From assembly GCA_014332815.1 (NCBI GenBank), contig JACSZT010000009.1, positions 196,370 to 260,369 on the forward strand: a DNA stretch of 64,000 bases. Reading direction: 5' to 3'. This stretch comes from Weissella confusa. Its GTDB lineage: Bacteria > Bacillota > Bacilli > Lactobacillales > Lactobacillaceae. The position numbers and the translations under genes are program-made. Below, piece by piece: positions 60,978 to 64,000 of the stretch. The notes beneath the pieces were generated by a model. That model was not told the origin of the DNA. It worked only from the letters and a program-made list of their open reading frames with translations, and did not search any database. Position 1 is the first letter of the stretch. Every line of letters begins with the position of its first letter.

Positions 60978-61580
60978 ATGTACGAGTATTTGAATGGTGT
61001 TATTACTGATATTGCACCAAATTACATCGTTGTGGAAGTTGGTGGCGTTGGCTATCGCGTCTTAGTTGCCAATCCATACGCTTTTCCATTGAATGAATTA
61101 GAACGCGTTTACGTTGAGCAAATTATTCGTGAAAACGAGCAATCTTTGTATGGCTTTATTACGGCTGATGAAAAGTTGCTGTTCCAAAAGCTGCTAAACG
61201 TGTCTGGGATTGGTCCGAAGTCAGCTTTGGCCATTTTGGCGAATGCTGATCACAGTGGGCTAGTGAGCGCGATTGCTAATAACGATGTGAACTTCTTGAT
61301 TAAGTTCCCTGGTATTGGTAAAAAGACAGCGCAACAAATCATTCTGGATTTGCAAAACAAGCTTGGTGATTTGCCGTTTAATAATGACACTGATCTTGGT
61401 TTGATTTTGCCAACGCAACCAGCTAATGATGATAACCCAGAGTTGACGGATGCTTTGTTGGCACTTGAAGCGCTTGGATATGCGAAGAAAGATGTTAATA
61501 AGGTTGAAAAGGCACTGGCTAAGGAAGCCCCAATGGATACGGCTGCGTATGTCAGTGCTGGTTTGAAGTTACTCCAATAA
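60978..61580 (+). CDS. ruvA: Holliday junction protein RuvA
   Basis: ATG 60978. 200 residues: OB fold (YLNGVITDIAPNYIVVEVGG), two helix-hairpin-helix motifs (LLNVSGIGPKSALAILAN; LIKFPGIGKKTAQQIILD), an acidic linker, and the small domain III (DALLALEALGYAKKDVNKVE) that touches RuvB. ruvB follows 22 bp later. Confidence 0.96.
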   Translation: MYEYLNGVITDIAPNYIVVEVGGVGYRVLVANPYAFPLNELERVYVEQIIRENEQSLYGFITADEKLLFQKLLNVSGIGPKSALAILANADHSGLVSAIANNDVNFLIKFPGIGKKTAQQIILDLQNKLGDLPFNNDTDLGLILPTQPANDDNPELTDALLALEALGYAKKDVNKVEKALAKEAPMDTAAYVSAGLKLLQ

Positions 61581-61602
61581 TAAGCCGAAAGGAGGCTGTT
61601 AG

Positions 61603-62613
61603 ATGGCTGACGATATTTTACGTGACACGGCGGCTGATTTCGGTGAGGAATTGATTGAAAAGTCACTTCGCCCATCAACGTTGAGTCAATACATCGGTCA
61701 AGAACCGCTGAAGGCCCGCTTGCAAGTTTATATTCAAGCGGCCCGTCAACGTGAAGAACCCCTTGACCACGTTTTGCTGTATGGACCACCTGGACTAGGT
61801 AAGACGACGCTGGCAATGGTGATTGCTAATGAAATGGGCGTTGGTTTGCGTACGACGTCAGGGCCAGCGATTGAAAAGTCGGGCGATTTGTTGGCTTTGC
61901 TAAATGAATTGCAACCGGGTGACGTGTTGTTTATTGATGAAATTCACCGTATGCCTAAGACAGTTGAGGAAATGCTTTATTCAGCGATGGAAGACTTCTA
62001 CGTTGATATTATCGCTGGTGAAGGCCCAACTGCCCGACCAATTCACTTCCCGTTGCCACCATTCACATTGATTGGTGCAACAACGCGTGCCGGTATGTTG
62101 TCACAACCGTTGCGCGATCGCTTTGGTATTGTCGAACACATGGCGTATTACACAACAGCTGAGTTAGCGGAGATTATTCAACGTTCAGCTGATATTTTTA
62201 ATACAACGATTAAAGAGTCGGGTGCGATTGAATTGGCTCGCCGATCACGTGGAACACCGCGTGTCGCAAATCGTCTACTTCGTCGTGTCCGCGATTTCGC
62301 GATGGTGAAGCAGCGCGATGACATCGATGATGCGATGGTTAACTTCTCATTGGATTTGTTGAAGGTTGATAGTGCCGGACTAGATGAAGTTGACCACAAG
62401 ATTTTGCGCACAATGATTGAATACTATCAAGGTGGCCCGGTGGGTGTGAATACCATTGCAGCTAATATTGGTGAAGAAGTTGATACGATTGAATCAATGT
62501 ATGAGCCATATTTGCTACAAATTGGTTTCTTGCAGCGTACACCGCGCGGGCGTGTGGTGACGCAAGCAGCGTATGAACACTTAGGACTACCATTTGTTGA
62601 GAAGAAGGGTTAA
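61603..62613 (+). CDS. ruvB: Holliday junction helicase RuvB
   Basis: ATG 61603 after GAAAGGAGG. 336 residues: [20 protein letters not shown], Walker [14 protein letters not shown], Walker [12 protein letters not shown], sensor 1 [21 protein letters not shown]-terminal winged helix ([20 protein letters not shown]). It drives branch migration with RuvA. Confidence 0.96.
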   Translation: MADDILRDTAADFGEELIEKSLRPSTLSQYIGQEPLKARLQVYIQAARQREEPLDHVLLYGPPGLGKTTLAMVIANEMGVGLRTTSGPAIEKSGDLLALLNELQPGDVLFIDEIHRMPKTVEEMLYSAMEDFYVDIIAGEGPTARPIHFPLPPFTLIGATTRAGMLSQPLRDRFGIVEHMAYYTTAELAEIIQRSADIFNTTIKESGAIELARRSRGTPRVANRLLRRVRDFAMVKQRDDIDDAMVNFSLDLLKVDSAGLDEVDHKILRTMIEYYQGGPVGVNTIAANIGEEVDTIESMYEPYLLQIGFLQRTPRGRVVTQAAYEHLGLPFVEKKG

Positions 62614-62618
62614 TTGAG

Positions 62619-63665
62619 ATGACAGAACAACACTATACACTTGAAGATTTTGACTATGATTTGCCACATGAATTGATTGCACAAACGCCATTGAAGCAAC
62701 GCGATGGCTCACGTTTGTTGGAGTTGAATGCAGAAACGGGTGAAGTACACGATCGACACTTCTATGATATTTTGGATTACCTAAATCCTGGGGATGCATT
62801 GGTTATGAATAACTCACGCGTCTTGCCAGCACGCCTTTATGGTGAGCGTCCAGGAACTGGTGGTCACGTAGAAGTCTTGTTGCTACGTCAAGATCATGGT
62901 GATGTTTGGGAAACGTTGGTAAAGCCAGCTAAGAAGTACCCAGTGGGTCAAGAAATCGTCTTTGGGGATGGTGCATTGAAGGCAGTCGTCACTGAAGAGC
63001 TTGAACACGGTGGTCGTATGATTGAGTTTAAGTACGATGGTATCTTCTTGGAGATTTTGGAATCACTTGGTGAAATGCCATTGCCACCATATATTAAAGA
63101 GAAGCTAGATGATAAGGAACGTTATCAAACGGTTTACTCAAAGGTTAATGGATCAGCTGCAGCGCCAACGGCTGGCTTGCACTGGACACCAGAGCTATTG
63201 CAAAAGGCTGCTGATAAGGGTGTTAAGCTAGTTGAATTGACGTTGCACGTTGGTCTAGGAACGTTCCGTCCGGTTGAAGAAGAGAACATCGAGGATCACA
63301 AGATGCACTCAGAGTTCTACCAATTGTCTGCTGAAGCGGCACAAACGTTGAATGATGTGAAGGCAAATGGTGGCCGTATCGTGGCAACAGGTACAACATC
63401 AATCCGTACCCTTGAGACGATTGGCTCAAAGTTTAATGGTGAACTGCGAGAAGACTCAGGTTGGACGGATATCTTCATTAAGCCTGGTTACAAGTGGACG
63501 GTTGTTGATGCGTTCATTACAAACTTCCACTTGCCAAAGTCAACTTTGGTGATGTTGGTTGCAGCGTTTACTGGCCGTGAAAACATCTTGAATGCTTATC
63601 AACACGCTATTTCTGAGGGTTATCGCTTCTTTAGTTTTGGGGATGCGATGTACGTTCACAAGTAG
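62619..63665 (+). CDS. queA: S-adenosylmethionine:tRNA ribosyltransferase-isomerase
   Basis: ATG 62619, 5 bp behind ruvB (AATTGAG upstream). 348 residues with [58 protein letters not shown] and IRTLETI. It builds epoxyqueuosine on tRNA. A ruvAB-queA operon is common in Firmicutes. Confidence 0.96.
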   Translation: MTEQHYTLEDFDYDLPHELIAQTPLKQRDGSRLLELNAETGEVHDRHFYDILDYLNPGDALVMNNSRVLPARLYGERPGTGGHVEVLLLRQDHGDVWETLVKPAKKYPVGQEIVFGDGALKAVVTEELEHGGRMIEFKYDGIFLEILESLGEMPLPPYIKEKLDDKERYQTVYSKVNGSAAAPTAGLHWTPELLQKAADKGVKLVELTLHVGLGTFRPVEEENIEDHKMHSEFYQLSAEAAQTLNDVKANGGRIVATGTTSIRTLETIGSKFNGELREDSGWTDIFIKPGYKWTVVDAFITNFHLPKSTLVMLVAAFTGRENILNAYQHAISEGYRFFSFGDAMYVHK

Positions 63666-63702
63666 AAAATAAAATGAATTCAAACTTCTTTTAAAAAAGG
63701 GG

Positions 63703-63731
63703 TTGACGATTCATAAATGGATGTGTATTAT
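63703..63731 (+). promoter_or_regulatory. rRNA-type promoter
   Basis: TTGACG, 17-bp spacer, TATTAT, 43 bp before tRNA-Gly. The near-perfect -35 and AT-rich surroundings are typical of stable RNA promoters. Confidence 0.75.
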
Positions 63732-63773
63732 ATATTATGTTGTTGCGGCAACGAAGTTATAAAAAGCATTCAT

Positions 63774-63845
63774 GCGGATGTAGTACAATGGCTAGTGCTC
63801 CAGCCTTCCAAGCTGGGAATGCGGGTTCGATTCCCGTCGTCCGCT
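63774..63845 (+). tRNA. tRNA-Gly(TCC)
   Basis: Complete 72-nt gene with acceptor GCGGATG/CGTCCGC and anticodon TCC. It is the same gene sequence as the split copy at 30870-30934. It stands between an rRNA-type promoter and an rRNA leader. Confidence 0.95.
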
Positions 63846-64000
63846 TTGTAGATCATTGAAAACTGAATATCGTTTCGATGAAACAAATGTGTAGGGTCAT
63901 CAAGCTAAGCTTGATGCAAAAACATTTGCGAAGTCAATTCGCTAGTAAATTCGTTTAACTTCTGTTAAACAACAAAAATTGAGTTATACTCAAACTTCAA
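63846..64000 (+). promoter_or_regulatory. rRNA operon leader (16S upstream region)
   Basis: After the tRNA comes ATCATTGAAAACTGAAT, typical of processing and antitermination segments in lactic-acid-bacteria rrn leaders, then stem-forming text (CATCAAGCTAAGCTTGATG). The 16S gene itself would begin right of the window. Confidence 0.55.

Overview
The window comes from a lactic acid bacterium of the Weissella/Leuconostoc group (genus is inferred, not proven). Support: Gram-positive ribosome binding sites, LPxTG-type anchors, a KxYKxGKxW signal peptide, cytochrome bd plus CydDC, a tRNA cluster of Firmicutes type, and purine salvage genes typical of Lactobacillales.

The window has two unlike halves. 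From 1 to about 32388 the sequence is a block-reversed text. It is cut into exact 198-bp blocks (seams at 47, 245, ... 47+198n ... 32123, 32321). Each block is in forward orientation, but the blocks are laid down in the opposite order. Reading blocks from right to left, and each block left to right, restores ordinary genes. Because 198 is 66 codons, reading frames survive the shuffle, so long but permuted ORFs appear. Seam bases are often wrong. I regard this as an assembly or data-handling artefact, not biology. The restored order, which runs leftward through the window, is: 23S 3' end, 5S, a 16-tRNA cluster, an HTH/TPR regulator, a D-2-hydroxyacid dehydrogenase (opposite strand) divergent from an ECF transporter S component, cydA-cydB-cydD-cydC, a GH73 glucosaminidase, a PurK-like ATP-grasp protein, a 36-aa peptide gene, a giant cell-wall adhesin (4228 codons), a DUF4044-like small protein (opposite strand), a DUF3397 protein, a cold-shock protein, a NUDIX ADP-ribose pyrophosphatase, a small membrane protein, MTA/SAH nucleosidase, a quinone-type dioxygenase and a hydrolase with a His-rich tail, a DUF1831 protein and a LysM/transglycosylase-like secreted protein.

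From about 32389 to 64000 the sequence is collinear and normal: a 5'-truncated Mub-like LPxTG protein, two Mga-like regulators, TerC, RidA, a 6-phosphogluconolactonase-like protein, an AI-2E family exporter, TrmL, FtsK/SpoIIIE, a NatAB-type ABC transporter, a GH120-like beta-xylosidase, a small secreted protein with a cre-like site, uvrC, obgE, a YigZ protein, a DUF1361 protein, an MFS exporter, a guanine-riboswitch-controlled purine cluster (guaB, a guaB-like gene without the catalytic Cys, adenine deaminase), ruvA-ruvB-queA, and an rRNA-type promoter with tRNA-Gly and an rRNA leader at the right edge.

The best biological lead is the pair guaB plus catalytically dead guaB-like gene behind one guanine riboswitch. 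The most important practical point is that no gene structure left of 32388 should be used without undoing the block reversal.
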